A stretch of DNA of 64,000 bases, from contig CM027380.1 of assembly GCA_015680905.1 (NCBI GenBank), positions 33,038,001 to 33,102,000 on the forward strand. Reading direction: 5' to 3'. The DNA comes from Coptis chinensis. Taxonomy: Eukaryota > Streptophyta > Magnoliopsida > Ranunculales > Ranunculaceae. This document shows positions 22,252 to 33,599 of this stretch, one piece after another. Position 1 is the stretch's first letter; each line of letters begins with the position of its first letter. Position numbers and translations under genes: made by a program. Below the pieces are notes generated by a model. The model did no database searches and was not told the DNA's origin. It worked only from the letters and a program-made list of their open reading frames with translations.

Positions 22252-23500
22252 TGTAGGAACCATTATGGTTGCATCGAATGGTTTACAAACCGTGAAAACC
22301 ATGCATAGGGAATTAGGGGTTGTCACGATTTTGTTAGAAATTCATACCTTTGATCAGCTGTGATAACTCTGAGAATCCAAGCTCTATGAATCAGCAACCT
22401 CTTGATCTTCTGTTGTATTCCTATCCTTATAATGGACGTTGTGTGGGCAACGATCTTCCAGCCCCTTCTTTCTCTCTTGGCCACTCTTACTCACAAAGTT
22501 GGAACCGAATTTGGAACTCACTTTTCTTGAGTAATCAATCAGTAGTTCGGCCAGGAAAGAGGGGTTTCTTTATATAGGCTACAACATGGACCATGAGGAG
22601 AAATTAGGGTTAGGTCTCCTGACGGGCTTGGGCTTCCCATGTTCGCCCAGAACACACGGCCCAAGTCCGTCAACAAATGGCTTATTCCACTTAAGGTCAT
22701 TGTTGCAATACCGCCCTAATCCCAAATTACGTGTATGGGCTCCATATTATATGCTCGTTGATCTCCCCGTGTTTAAGATATCGAATGTATGTTGATTAAG
22801 TCAAGTTACTGACAACTACATTAATCAACTTCTTATGTCCTTGAGTAGTACCACTCAACCTCATTGTCATGTCGGAATAAATCCACCTGCAGGGTTTACA
22901 TGACAATCCTTATAAGCTCCTCAAAGGGACATCATCAACCCGACTTCCTGCGGGTCAAGAATTCCTTCTATAATCAATAACACACCTTACATACAATGTC
23001 ATTACCCAATCCATCGAGTTTGTTGATTCACAAATGATTCTCACTCATTGATGATGTAAAGCAATGTACAATGCATGTAAGTGCCCGTTATTATATCCGG
23101 ATTAAGAGAACAAGCATCCATAATAACAAAGGTGTTTGTTCTCTTATATAGTCAGTATAAAGAGAAACAACCTCACTTGGTCCTGTTCAATACACACAAA
23201 GTGTACTAGTGTAATCCTGTAGTCAAGATAGACTAATACCAGATTATACTACAACCATACCAATGGTTTGTCCAAATCCATCTAGGTTGTGAATGTTTAT
23301 TTATACTTTATAAGGTACTGATGATATGATCTTCTGTGTGTCACCACACACCATATAATCTACAACATAAAGTATTAGACGCATGCATATAAATAATAAC
23401 ATATATAATATGCATAACATTTGCCCATATGATTCTCATTCAAAATAATAAAGAATTAGAGTTAATACAAAAGTAATGTTTTTAGTATATAACCCTATCA
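22252..23500 (-). mobile_element. Solo LTR of a different retrotransposon family (copia-like guess), TSD CCAAG
   Basis: A 1249-bp insertion starts TGTAGGAACC, ends AACCCTATCA (TG...CA) and is flanked by CCAAG at 22247-22251 and 23501-23505. Copy D, which lacks it, reads straight through at the equivalent site (near 62095). Orientation is judged minus because that strand has a TATATAAAG promoter-like word near 22575 and a transcribed-leader-like stretch after it. No internal region remains, so two LTRs recombined after insertion. The superfamily is a guess from general appearance. ORFs at 22115-22795 inside it are not genes. Confidence 0.85.
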
Positions 23501-23997
23501 CCAAGTACATTCATAGATGCTCATGTAAGATGTTCATGAAAAGATGCAATGACTATTACCTACATATTAATCTATGTTTCAAAAATTAAATCCTAATTCA
23601 AGTACTACGTGAGATTTCTAGACTAATATCATCATAGAGAAGGGAATAGTACCATTATCACTAAGCGCATAGTATAAACTATTTCTATGATTTTTAACAT
23701 TTTATAAGGAAAAGTGCATAATATACAACCTAATATGTGCTTAAACATTTACAATGTGATTCTATACAACCCCCAAACAAAATTATGTTGTGTCCCCAAA
23801 GTATGGAATAAAAATAAAGGATAGAGAGTACCATAGAAACATGCTTGTAAATGAGAGCACCAGAAAAAGAAGGTTAATCTATACTAATATAAAGAAGTAA
23901 AAACATACGCAACTCCTATATGAGTTCCTCCCATTATGGGGATAACATAAAATAATAAATAGCGCTTGGGTAAGCAAACTCTAACATAATTAAAATA

Positions 23998-25203
23998 GGG
24001 TTATTTAGGGATTGGTCCTACTTATTTAGGGGTATTTAGGGATATGTCCTAAAATTATCGATTATTAGGCTTTAGTCCTACTTCTATCGATTGACCTTGA
24101 GTCAACTCGGTTGACCTTGGTCAACCCATTTTATAATAATATAATTTTCGTTTTTTATGAAAATGGCCAAACTACCCTTCAGCGTGCTTCACATGTGACT
24201 TTATGTTGGACCTTTGGAACACCAAGTTAAACAATAAACACGTGTCAAAAATCTAAAGCATTGATCCAATGGTCAAAATTAGAAACATTGATCCAAGGTA
24301 TTTCACGAACTTAAATTCAAACTCTTTAATGGCAGAAAAGTAGGACTAAAACCTAATTAACTCAAATACAAGAGGGGTTAAATCCTAAAAAACTAATTCT
24401 CTCTAATTGAAATATTTGAAGCTTCCATATACTGCCATTGAAGAATTCAAAGCCTTAACCATCTATCTTCCAGTCACACTCAACTTTACATCATCTATCT
24501 TCCATATCTCCTTCAAAAGCCGTGGGTTTAACAGCATCATGAGAAATAAGCTTTTGTATACAAGAAAGTCCAATCACACTCAACTTTATAGTATTTACCT
24601 CACATGTCATCAGCCCACATCTATTAGAAAAGTTAAGGCCCACTTAACTAAGATCTGAACTGGGTTCTAACCGACCCATTGATCATCTTCTCTACCCATA
24701 TTTTCCACAACCTAATCTAGACATACCAACACCAAATTGACACCTCCAACAACACTTAAACAACAACCAATCACATTGAAACATCAAATCATAACCAAAT
24801 CGCCATAAATTTTTGTTTTAGAGACCATTCTCTTGTGCGTTGGTTAAGTACCCATATTCCAATATCTTGAAGATCTTGTTGCACAAAAGAAGTAGTAGAC
24901 GGTTGGCAGAACAAGGCGTGTTGTACTATGTATCTTGTCACTGAAGGTGTTTGGAGATTGATCTATTGCTTGGTCATTGGATTACAGAATGTAAGGGGTT
25001 ACAATCTTCTATTTTTATATGGAGGGTAGTTTGGACATTTTCATAAAAAATGAAAAGTATATTATTATAAAATGGGTTGACCACGGTCAACTGAGTTGAC
25101 TCAAGGTCAATCGATAAAAGTAGGATTAAAACCTAATAATCAATAATTTTATGACCTATCCCTAAATACCCCTAAATAAGTAGGACCAATCCCTAAATAA
25201 CCC
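23998..25203. mobile_element. Mutator-like (MULE) non-autonomous element, TIRs about 183 bp, TSD ATTAAAATA
   Basis: The ends are inverted repeats: 23998-24180 begins GGGTTATTTAGGGATTGG, and 25021-25203 is its reverse complement with about 16 scattered differences. The flanks 23989-23997 and 25204-25212 are an identical 9-bp ATTAAAATA. Long TIRs with a 9-bp TSD are characteristic of Mutator superfamily elements. The 840-bp interior carries no transposase motif. The only longer frame (24407-24658, 83 codons) is not recognised; it could be captured DNA. Insertion is into the 3' region of copy E. Confidence 0.92.
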
Positions 25204-25573
25204 ATTAAAATAATATCATACGTTCACAATTCAAGCATGCGCATATCGTGGCTTTTATAGGATTAGCTTCCGAAATTCTGTAAAATAATGAAATTTCACG
25301 AAATTAAGATACCTAATTACATTATGCATCCTAATTAAATCAACAAGGCCCATGGATACTATATTTCGACATTTATACATGCAATTTTAATATGTTAATG
25401 TACAATGTGCTAAAATTAAATATACCACCCCAAACAATTTGGGAGAAGGAGGTTCATGAAATAATTCAATAGCACAATTAAATTATGTAACTAACTAACA
25501 TAAACTCTACTTGAGTAAACATGATAAGCAAAAAGGGTGGTAAAAAGTTTTGAAATGAAAGACCAAAATATGC

Positions 25574-25625
25574 CACCCCCAAACAAAATTTGACAACCCT
25601 TTTTAAGTTTGAAAAATTTTGTTTG
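25574..25625 (-). other. Copy E stem-loop with G-run (internal PPT-like motif 1)
   Basis: The minus strand reads CCAAACAAAATTTT, a short loop region, then AAATTTTGTTTGGGGGTGGC. The arrangement matches A (11780), B (35184) and C (53166). Confidence 0.65.
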
Positions 25626-25992
25626 GCATATAATCCATTAAGGTAGTATTTTACAAAAACTTGGGTCTTTTTAAATTTAGATTCCCTGGACTTACTAATA
25701 TATGTTTATGTTTTTAATTTTTTTAATTTTTATATGTTCGATTTTTGGAAAAACAAAATTACGATGAAGAAATAAAAATGAAACTAACTCACTCCATAGA
25801 TAAACAATATTCAAATAACGAGAAAAAGTGCAAAAGATGAATGCGTGAGTAATATGAAATGTGGACTAAGGATCCGACACTTACAACCACACACTCCAAG
25901 AGGTGGGTCCAGTTACCTTAATAGTGCACTCCCATAAAATAAGATTGGAATAGAGTACACTGAATAGTACAATGAGTCTTTTATAGGCAGAT

Positions 25993-26038
25993 TGATAAAT
26001 GTAAAAACTATCGTTTTACCTACTCTTAACTAATTATG
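25993..26038 (-). repeat. Element D 3' LTR, piece 3 of 3 (LTR end)
   Basis: On the minus strand this ends ...CGATAGTTTTTACATTTATCA, the LTR terminus of this family. The putative target duplication on this side is CAGAT (25988-25992); its partner lies outside the window. The LINE insertion follows at 26039. Confidence 0.75.
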
Positions 26039-26700
26039 TTATGCTATGGAAATACTAAAAACTCTGGTGCTTCCATGGGGACCTTTAGTGGGAGAATGGG
26101 TGTAACTTAGCTTAATTAGCTTTTCTTATCCTGTGCTCCCAAAGTTTACCTTTTTGAGTAATTTAAAGTAGGTAGATAATCTTATCCCTCAGTTTTTACC
26201 ATTTATAGAAACTTTCGGTTCAAGCAACTCGTCGGAGAAAGAGGGTTTAGCTAGACTCTCGAGTGAACGGCTAGAAACTCAATCAAAGCTTGGTGCTTGA
26301 TCACTCATACTCCTCGCAGAGATTGTTTATAGGTGATATCTTCTCTCTTCATTTAACAAAGTTGAGGATCATAGCAACTATAAGTTGTCCTCGTTAGGTA
26401 AGGCATGAGCATCTATAAGTGAGTATCGTCCTTCTTCTTGGTTCTTCTTCCCTGTTTCCGCTATCACCTTGATTGTTGTTGGGCTTTTCTTGGGCTTTTT
26501 TGGTCGAACAGTGAAGAGCTAAAAAACGCGCTGAACAAGTGAGAAAAGTAAGTCTTAGTTGCTACATTTTCTCTGGTAGCGAACAAGTTTTGGATCTAAC
26601 AGTTTTTCCCTTCTGGTTAAGTTCTGCTCATGGTGAAGTGCATTTTCTGGTAAAATCCTCTGCTGCTTACAGTAAGAGTTTAGGAAATAATCTAACAACC
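26039..26700 (+). other. LINE 5' leader
   Basis: About 660 bp of untranslated sequence between the target duplication and the first ORF1 codons. Plant L1 promoters are internal and lie in this region, but I see no specific promoter motif. A frame beginning at 26539 runs into ORF1, so the true ORF1 start could be there instead of 26701. Confidence 0.5.
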
Positions 26701-27335
26701 ATGAATATATATGAATTTGAAAATCCAACCAATGGCCAGAATCTCAACCAAGCCCCTCCACCAGTTGTTCCGCTAGGGTTTAGAATGTTTCTCAAATCAG
26801 AATGGGGCGGAGACATCCAGAGAAGGTTCTCTCATAAACAATTCCAATATCTCCTCAGAGACTTATGCAGATATAGCTCGGACTCGATTGAAACAAACTG
26901 TGGATGTTTCATCTTTACCCTTGCCAACGAAAAGAGGAGACAATCCAACTGTCACAATCCCTAGGGTTTTGGTTGAGAGAGGAATTGAGGCTTGCAAATA
27001 TGCCTTGATTGCTAGAATGGATGCTAGGAATATCAATTTAGAACACATCTTATCGGTGGTTAACACTGGATGGGGACTCTCTGCAACAGTTAAGATTTCT
27101 CCTCTGGGGAAAAGGTACATCCTCTTTAGATTCACTGAAGAGAGGGATTTCAACCAGGTTGTATATGGAGGTCCATGGAATATACAAGGACAAATGGTGA
27201 GGTTCATTAGATGGACTCCCAATTTCAATATTGAAACGCATAAACAAACGTCGGGGTTTGTCTGGGTGAAATTCCCTGGGCTGCCATTTGAGTACTGGGA
27301 AGTTGACATTTTGATGAGTATGGGAAGAGGGCTGG
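26701..27335 (+). pseudogene. LINE ORF1, 5' part (DUF4283-type nucleic-acid-binding domain)
   Basis: ORF1 of plant L1 elements encodes an RNA-binding protein for the particle. An ATG at 26701 (or 26539) opens one frame. A frameshift near 26840 moves to the frame that carries the recognisable domain from about 26850 to 27335. Key pieces are SSETYADIARTRLKQ, CKYALIARMDARNINLEHIL, RYILFRFTEERDFNQVVYGG, PWNIQGQMVRFIRWTPNFN and FVWVKFPGLPFEYW. Element B is inserted at 27335 within the conserved block following FEYW; the frame resumes at 42061. The target duplication adds five bases, GCTGG. Confidence 0.82.
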
Positions 27336-28693
27336 TGATAAGAGCCCAAAACTGTAGTTTTAACCCCTTAATAATCATACTGTTAGACTAATTATGTGAA
27401 TAATAAGTAAGAGTTAATACTGATTACGTGTTTTTATGCATTTCGAGGGCTTCAAAGTCCATTATGTGCGAGAAATGTGCCACTTAAAAGCGAGATAAAG
27501 GAGCAAAAGTCGCCAGATAGTTCGAATGCCATATCTTTGGACTCAGACCTCGGATTGAGGCCTACCTTATGTCAAAACGACCGGCTCGGAAAGAGCTTGG
27601 CAATGGTCCAAGCCTTGACCCAATCAGAGGAGCAGAAGTGGACGAAAAGTCTGTGGAAGCTAACTGCAGCTGAAGAGGCCTTTTGATTTGAAAAAGAATT
27701 GGGTTTTGGGGCCGATTCTGCGGCCCAACCCATGGCTCCAAGCCCATGCACGAATTTTGGATCTGAATGTATAAAACAAAAGCTTAGCTCTTTGTTAATG
27801 GTAGCTAGTTAGACCTAAATTAAGATATAGAATTATAGATCTAGTTTTATTAATTAAATTAAGTTTTAGTTCCATTTAAATTCTTGTTTTAGATTAAATC
27901 CTTGAATCATTGTTCTTGATAGATTAGATAAATAAAGTAGTATTTTTTATCAAGTTCGAATTTCTCATTTCCATTTTAGATCTAAATTCAATTCTTGTCA
28001 TTGTTTTATTCCAGCCATTAAATTAGATTCATTATTGCTAAATTAAGTAAGTCTTAATTTCTCACATTATGTTTAGTTTAGATTCAATGGTAAATGTTAG
28101 ATTGATGACTCAAGGCTAAACCTCCATTAGAGGGGTTGATGAAGCTTTGATGAAACCTTAGTTGTTTAGTATAGAAACGTTGTAGCATCTATTCCACTCA
28201 AGAAGGTCGCGTTTCGCCATGAGAATGGGTGGGCGACCTCACATGCTAGTTAGTACTTGGTAGAAATGCCATGAACACTAGGGATTAGACTCGGAATTCT
28301 TGCCGTGAAAACGTAAGAATCGAGATACCACAATCTGTACTAGGTCATTAGGTTGGATTCGAGGTGGATTCGATTCCCCTCTAATTCCTTTATCTAGAGT
28401 CAAACAATAGTATTTCCATAGCATTTGTAGTTAATTTCTAGTAATCATCTTAAGTAAGTATCGTAGTATAATATTTCGTAAAGCTCTCATTGACTTAAGA
28501 GCGACTAGTTAGACTAAGAAAACAATCCATGCTAGGGAACTAGGAGTGGAACGAACTTCGTACTCCATCTAGTGCAATTCGCATTGAGAGTAGAAGCTTT
28601 GATAATTGAGACTCGTAAAAGTCAAGTTTAGTTTACTTACGTTTTGGATTCGTAGTTCATTTCGTAGGTAAACTATTCATTTTACATTTATCA
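27336..28693 (+). repeat. Element B 5' LTR
   Basis: Begins TGATAAGAGCCC and ends TTTACATTTATCA, 1358 bp. It matches 40693-42055 closely; differences are mostly short indels. Like C, and unlike A and D, it lacks about 125 bp that follow the AAAGGAGCAAAAGTC-type block near 27500. Confidence 0.95.
27770..27776 (+). promoter_or_regulatory. Candidate LTR TATA box of B
   Basis: TATAAAA in the context GAATGTATAAAACAAAAGC, the same place as in A's LTR. The copy in the 3' LTR is near 41126. Confidence 0.45.
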
Positions 28694-28695
28694 AA

Positions 28696-28708
28696 TGGCG
28701 CCGCTGCC
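28696..28708 (+). other. Element B primer-binding site (tRNA-Asp)
   Basis: TGGCGCCGCTGCC begins two bases after the LTR. It matches the complement of the plant tRNA-Asp 3' end except at one position (general knowledge of the tRNA). This is the PBS type used by Athila elements. Confidence 0.85.
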
Positions 28709-29351
28709 ATCTTAGTTGCACTTTAGCATTGTTTTCATAATATAATTAGTTATTTTTAAGTCCCATTTCACCCACCCACCCTTGTTTGATTCATACTGTG
28801 GTTGCCGTTTCAGTTTTGGAAAAATTCCGCGAGAAAACGCGACTCGAAGCGCAGCAAAAAAGAGCGCGACCGCTATCTTCTTGGACTTCGCTTTATACAT
28901 ACAGCGGCGCGCCCGCTTCAAAGAGAGCGACCCGCGCTATCTTTCTGGAGCTTCGACTTTGCCTTGGCCGGCGCCAAGATAGAAGATGGCGCCAGCGCTG
29001 CTCCTCGAAATTCCGGGATTTCCACGGTTTGATTTAAACTTGAATTGTCAAGTTTTTCAGTGTTCTAATCTCTTATTACATCGAACACGCGTACACAAGA
29101 CGCTATTCATAAAGCGAAGCAGGGACGCTATCGGTATTCCTTTCTTCCATACCTCGCATTTCAGTTAGAGGTTTTATACTAGTATATCGTAATTGTTTGG
29201 AGTGTTGCATGTTAGTTAAGCTCAACTTAGTCTTGCATGAGATTAAGGTCCGGTCGAACAAAACAACAAACGTAATTACACCACAACAAACAAGTCTATC
29301 TAGTACACCACCCGACACCTCTAACTACTATCACACACACCATACGACATA
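28709..29351 (+). other. Element B leader
   Basis: A 640-bp leader with repeated GCGCGACC, AGCGAC and GCGCC-rich words at 28835-28995. It is homologous to C's leader. Short overlapping ORFs at 28782-29037 lie in three frames of the same GC-rich stretch and are not genes. Confidence 0.7.
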
Positions 29352-30946
29352 ATGGTGAAGAAAGAGAGACTCCTCTCTCCGACTTCTACAAAGCTTTGGC
29401 GATAGCCCTAAGTCTTGCATCGTTCTAGCAGACCGATTGGGGATTTTCGAATTCCCCAAACATATTTAATTGTTACCCGTTTTCCATGGTCTAGACCATG
29501 AAAAACCTTACCAACACATCGCGTAGGATTGAACAAGTCCTTACTACATTCCACCATCCCTACGGTTGGTGCGAAGGAACAGATTAAACTAAGGGTATTT
29601 CCTTTCACATTAGCCGATAAAGGCGTCTTGGTTAACTGCCCAAAGCGCCTAATGCGTGGACTCGTGGGCTAAACTTGTTCAAATTTTGTTTATGGAACAT
29701 TTTACCCACCCCTAAAGACGGATGAAATGCTTTCCAAGATTCATTTCTTCCGGCCGGAACCCTCATGAATCATTTTTCGAGGCATGGAATCGTTTTCACC
29801 GATCTCCTTATAGAGTGTCCACACCATAACCTAGCAAAAGACACGTTAGTTCGTGCCTTTTTCAAAGGACTTCAACATCACCATAAAGAAGTCCTTGACA
29901 TAATGACTGGGGTAGTTTCCTAAGTAAAGGAGCCACGGAGGCTTACAAATTTTTAGAAGACCAAACTAAACGGAATAATAATTGGGGGGGGAGTGATGAT
30001 ATCCCCCGCTCCGCTAGTTCTTCTTCAACAGTAAAGGCCGCCGGTATATTTGAGAATAAAACCGATCCAGAACTTAAAAATTTACTGGAATCTCTAACTA
30101 AAAAAGTAGAGGCTATTTACGTTCAAAGCAAAAGCCTATCCCCGTCATGAATGTAAACTCCAACCCATGTAATTTCTGGTTGAGTCCGAGCACTCGACAA
30201 TTATTGTCCTCTAGCTTATGAACAACAACCACCAGAACAGGATAATGTTTACTCTATTAATAACTATCCTATTCCTAACGCCCCGTGGAGACAACATCCC
30301 AACTTCAGTTGGAGAAATAATCAACAAGTAACACCTCCAGGATACAATAATCAAAACGTTAGGCAAGCAAACAATTATAACCAAGCTCCACTTAGGCAAG
30401 GACAAGGACAAAGTCAAGAGGGAATTATAATAATTATAACAACCAAAGCGCCAACCTAGGCAAGGTCAAGCACAAGGTCAGAATAATTATAATAATTATA
30501 ATACCAATAGAGGTATCGTTCCGGTTAATAATACTAACTATCACAACCCACCCATAAATAATCAACGAGAGATAGTTCCAGTCGCACCACCCGTGACTAC
30601 TACACCTACACAACCGGATCGTATCGACGCCTTTATACAGGTTACCCAACAACTTTTCCAATCAATGACTAAATCAAACGAACAGATCTTACAATCAATA
30701 AATCAGGGCATACAACAGTTAGCCCAAGAGAAAGCCCAACCAAAAGGCGTGTTTCCAGGTCAAGCTATACCAAACCCTAAAACAACAAACACAGCCTTTG
30801 AGGTAAACGGTAATTCTAGTACGGAAACTACAATCGTAGGTGACCTAAATGCCATCACCACTCTCCGTTCTGGAAGAGTGGTTGATAACAAAGTAACTGC
30901 TCCTATAGTTACCCCATCGATTACTCCACACCGGATATCGAACTAG
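29352..30946 (+). pseudogene. Element B gag
   Basis: The ATG at 29352 begins MVKKERLLSPT, matching the gag starts of A and C. Across broken frames the gag core is visible: the IEQVLTTFHHP-type block near 29495, EQIKLRVFPFTLADKGV near 29580, EAWNRF near 29785, a YKFLEDQTKRNNNWGG-type block near 29945, and a glutamine/asparagine-rich stretch to 30590. The tail is open at 30593-30946, with QAIPNPKTTNTAFEVNG and ITTLRSGRVVDNKV. No zinc knuckle of the CX2CX4HX4C form is evident. The CNFWLSPS-type block near 30170 is the equivalent of the cysteine-containing block in F. Confidence 0.8.
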
Positions 30947-31092
30947 ATGCGAAATAGAAACCGAGGAGCCTACCATGGTAGAGGTACCCGGTTAAACCAC
31001 AACCAAAGAAACCGAAAGCCAAGGTTACCGCGACAAGTAGAGCCATATGCGAAATATAGAAGCCCGAAACCACCGTTCCTCAAAAATTAGCC

Positions 31093-31690
31093 ATGCTAAC
31101 TAGGGATACAAACTTTGAGGAAATTAGGAACGTTTTCAAGAATCTAACGATAAAACTCCCTTTTCTCGAAGCTATTAAAAGCTTCCTAACCACGCTAAGT
31201 TTCTTAAAGAGTTGTGCACTACTAGGCGTAAAGGCGAACATACCCAAAGGCGCCTTTTTAACTGAGCGGTTCCCAACTTTATCCGAAAATAATGGAATTG
31301 TTAAGTACAAGGACCCGGTAGATCCTACGTAAAATGCACCTTAGGAGATTCCCACCGACGACCGCTTTATTAGACCTAGGGGAAAAGTGTTAACTTACTC
31401 CATTATTACTTGTATAAACAAATAGGTCTACAGGAAATGCAACCTACAAAAATAAGCGTTGCAATTAGCGGACAGTCAATTAAGTATCCTAAAGGTGTAG
31501 TGGAAAGCGTGCTTGTTAAGGTTGAGATTTCTACTATCCTGCTGATTTTGTTATCCTCGATCTGAAAGTAAGCTAATGACTCGTTACCGATCATCTTAGG
31601 GCGCCCCTTCTTGGCAACTGCCAATGCACTTATAAATTGTCGCGATGGAAAGATGTCCTTATCTTTTGGCCATCTTTCGCCGAGGTAAAT
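31093..31690 (+). pseudogene. Element B protease
   Basis: An open frame (31093-31332) holds the linker with FEEIRNVFKNLTIKLPFLEA and ENNGIVKYKDP. The protease follows in other frames: LLDLG with the catalytic Asp codon at 31373, then a frameshift that disrupts the expected GAS residues, SIKYPKGVVESVLVKV near 31485, and FYYPADFVILD near 31530. C keeps the canonical LLDTGAS at the same place. Confidence 0.8.
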
Positions 31691-31984
31691 GTTTTAAAAT
31701 GATGAAACAGTTACAGTTAAATCTATAGATGGGGAGGTTAGCATGATCGAGAGTTTAGCTCAAGATTATTTTAACAACACGTTTCACGAAAACAATATGT
31801 ACAAATTCCTTTCTTTTGGAACTTCGATTTTGTAAATGACTCCTACTTAGAGGAAGTCAACACCATCCTAGAGTCCACACCAATTGTAGACCCGTCGGTT
31901 GCTCCATACAGCGATTATGAAGACTTGCTACGGCGGTATTCATTATGCAAAATGAGGACCCGGACGAAATATCTATTGATTTTC

Positions 31985-33139
31985 CACCCACCCCGTGCTT
32001 AAACCTCTTCCCGAATTAAAATATATACAACTTGATCCGGATGGTAGTCATCCGGTAATTATATCTTCTTTGTTATCTAAAGATGAAGAGACATCTTTAA
32101 TAAGGGTGATTAGGGAACATCGGTTCTGCGATTGGTTGGTCCTTAGTCGACATTAAGGGCATCGACCTAATAATGCGCACTCATCGTATACATTTGGAGG
32201 ATAACGCGAAGACTTCTCGAACCTCGGCGTCGCTTTTGAACCCTGCCATGAAAGAGGTGGTTAGGGAAGAAGTCTTGCGATTCTTGGATGCGGGTATTAT
32301 ATACCCAATCTCCGATAGCGAATGGGTAAGTCCCATTCATGTAGTTCCTAAGAAATCGGGGAATTACCATGGTGCGTAGCGGGAAGGGTGACTATGTTGT
32401 CACTCAAGGTCCTATGAAATGGAGAATCTGTATTGACTCTGAGGCGTTTAAATGCAATGACACGAAAGGATCACTTTCCCCTTACCATTTATAGATCGGA
32501 TGCTAGAACGTCTAGCTGGTCATGCCTTTTATTGTTTCTGGATGGCTACTCTGCGGCTATTTTCAGATTATTATTGATATTGATGACCAAGAAAAGACAA
32601 CTTTCACATGTCCCCCGGAACATATGCCTATAAGCGAATGCCTTTTGGCCTTTGTAATGCTCCGGAACCTTCGGTGTATGCTTCATATATTTAGTGACAT
32701 GGTAGAAGCTTTATGGAAGTTTTCATGGATGATTTTTCTATCTATGGAGACTCCTTCACGACGAATGTTTGTCTAACTTTGTCTAAGGTTTTGACACGGT
32801 GTGAAGAAAAGAGCCTCGTTTTAAATTGGGAAAAGTGTCATTTCATGGTCAAAAGGGCATAGTACTAGGTCATATTGTATCTAGTGATGGCATCGAAGTA
32901 GATAAAGCCAAACTAGATAAGATAGCGACCCTACCTAAACCACGGATTTGTCAGGTGAGATTAGAACCTTTCTAGGCCATGCGAGGGGTTTTATAGGCGT
33001 TTTCATCAAGGATTTTTCAAAAATAGCTAGGCCTTTAACTAACCTCCTTTTGAAAGATGCCATCTTTGATTTTAATTTTAAGCGTAAGCGGGCTTTTGAA
33101 ACCTTAAAAGCCGCCCTAACCATTGCACCTATTATCTGA
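31985..33139 (+). pseudogene. Element B reverse transcriptase
   Basis: RT would copy the element RNA into cDNA. The linker LKYIQLDPDGSHPVIISSLL begins near 32015. The frame at 32173-32379 carries RTHRIHLEDNAKTSRTSASL and DAGIIYPISDSEWVSPIHV. In the frame 32522-32776 come YFQIIIDIDDQEKTTFTCP (containing catalytic Asp) and then FMDDFSIYGDSF near 32725 in a shifted frame, with the catalytic DD pair. The connection region, FIGVFIKDFSKIARPLTNLL, lies at 32990-33050. At least five frameshifts break it. The motif set is complete, so the defect is frame, not loss of residues. Confidence 0.88.
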
Positions 33140-33540
33140 CCTCTGATTGGTCTAAACCATTCGAACTCATGTGTGATGCTAGTGACTATGCGGTTGGTCT
33201 TTGTCTTAGGACGAAAATAGATAATAAGTCCATTTGTCATTTATTATGCTAGTAAAACATTAAACGACGCTCAACGGAATTATACAACTACTGAAAAAGA
33301 ATTCTTAGCTGTCATTTATGCTCTAGATAAGTTTAGTCCTTATTTGGTTGGTTCTAAAACTTTAGTTTACACGGACCATGCGACCTTAGGTACCTTCTTG
33401 CAAAGAAGGATGCTAAGCGAGATTAATCCGATGGATTCTTCTCCGCAAAGAGTTCACATTAGAAATAAAAGACAAAAGAGGGGTCGAAAAGCGTAGTTGC
33501 CGACCACTTATCTAGACTTACAAATGGCGATAGTAGTGAT
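33140..33540 (+). pseudogene. Element B RNase H
   Basis: RNase H removes the RNA strand after reverse transcription. The frame holds SDWSKPFELMCDASDYAVG near 33140-33195, with the first catalytic Asp. The YASKTLNDAQRNYTTTEKEF block near 33245, with the catalytic Glu, and the LVYTDHATL block near 33365, with the next Asp, follow in other frames. VADHLSRL near 33498 marks the end before integrase. This is the usual Ty3/gypsy form following RT. Confidence 0.82.
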
Positions 33541-33599
33541 TACGAGTCCATACCGACTCTTTTCTCGATGAGCATCGTATGCTATTTTTCATCACCATG

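Larger units (their letters stand above)
20990..25992 (-). mobile_element. Copy E: minus-strand Athila 3' internal region, interrupted twice
   Basis: From right to left the minus strand shows the post-integrase block (25750-25960), the first stem-loop and G-run (25574-25625), the ORFb-upstream G-run (AAATTGTTTGGGGTGG near 25430), the third G-run near 23775, the 3' noncoding region and the PPT at 20990-21006 against the LTR. ORFa and nearly all of ORFb are missing between the G-runs. A solo LTR (22252-23500) and a Mutator-like element (23998-25203) are inserted. Element D cuts it at 25993, so its 5' half lies outside the window. Confidence 0.75.

Noticed and set aside
22115..22795. Several ORFs of 60-80 codons
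   Set aside because: They overlap the solo LTR and its flank on both strands and carry no motif.
25993..26038. Treating 25993-26700 as a separate solo LTR
   Set aside because: Only the last 46 bp match an LTR. The missing middle and start are found at 47182-47665 and 60016-60795, so it is one LTR split by insertions.
26863..27378. 171-codon minus-strand ORF
   Set aside because: It is the antisense shadow of LINE ORF1 and runs on into the LTR of element B.
28782..29037. Three overlapping plus-strand ORFs in B's leader
   Set aside because: All three frames of one GC-rich stretch are open by chance. C's homologous leader does not keep any of the frames.
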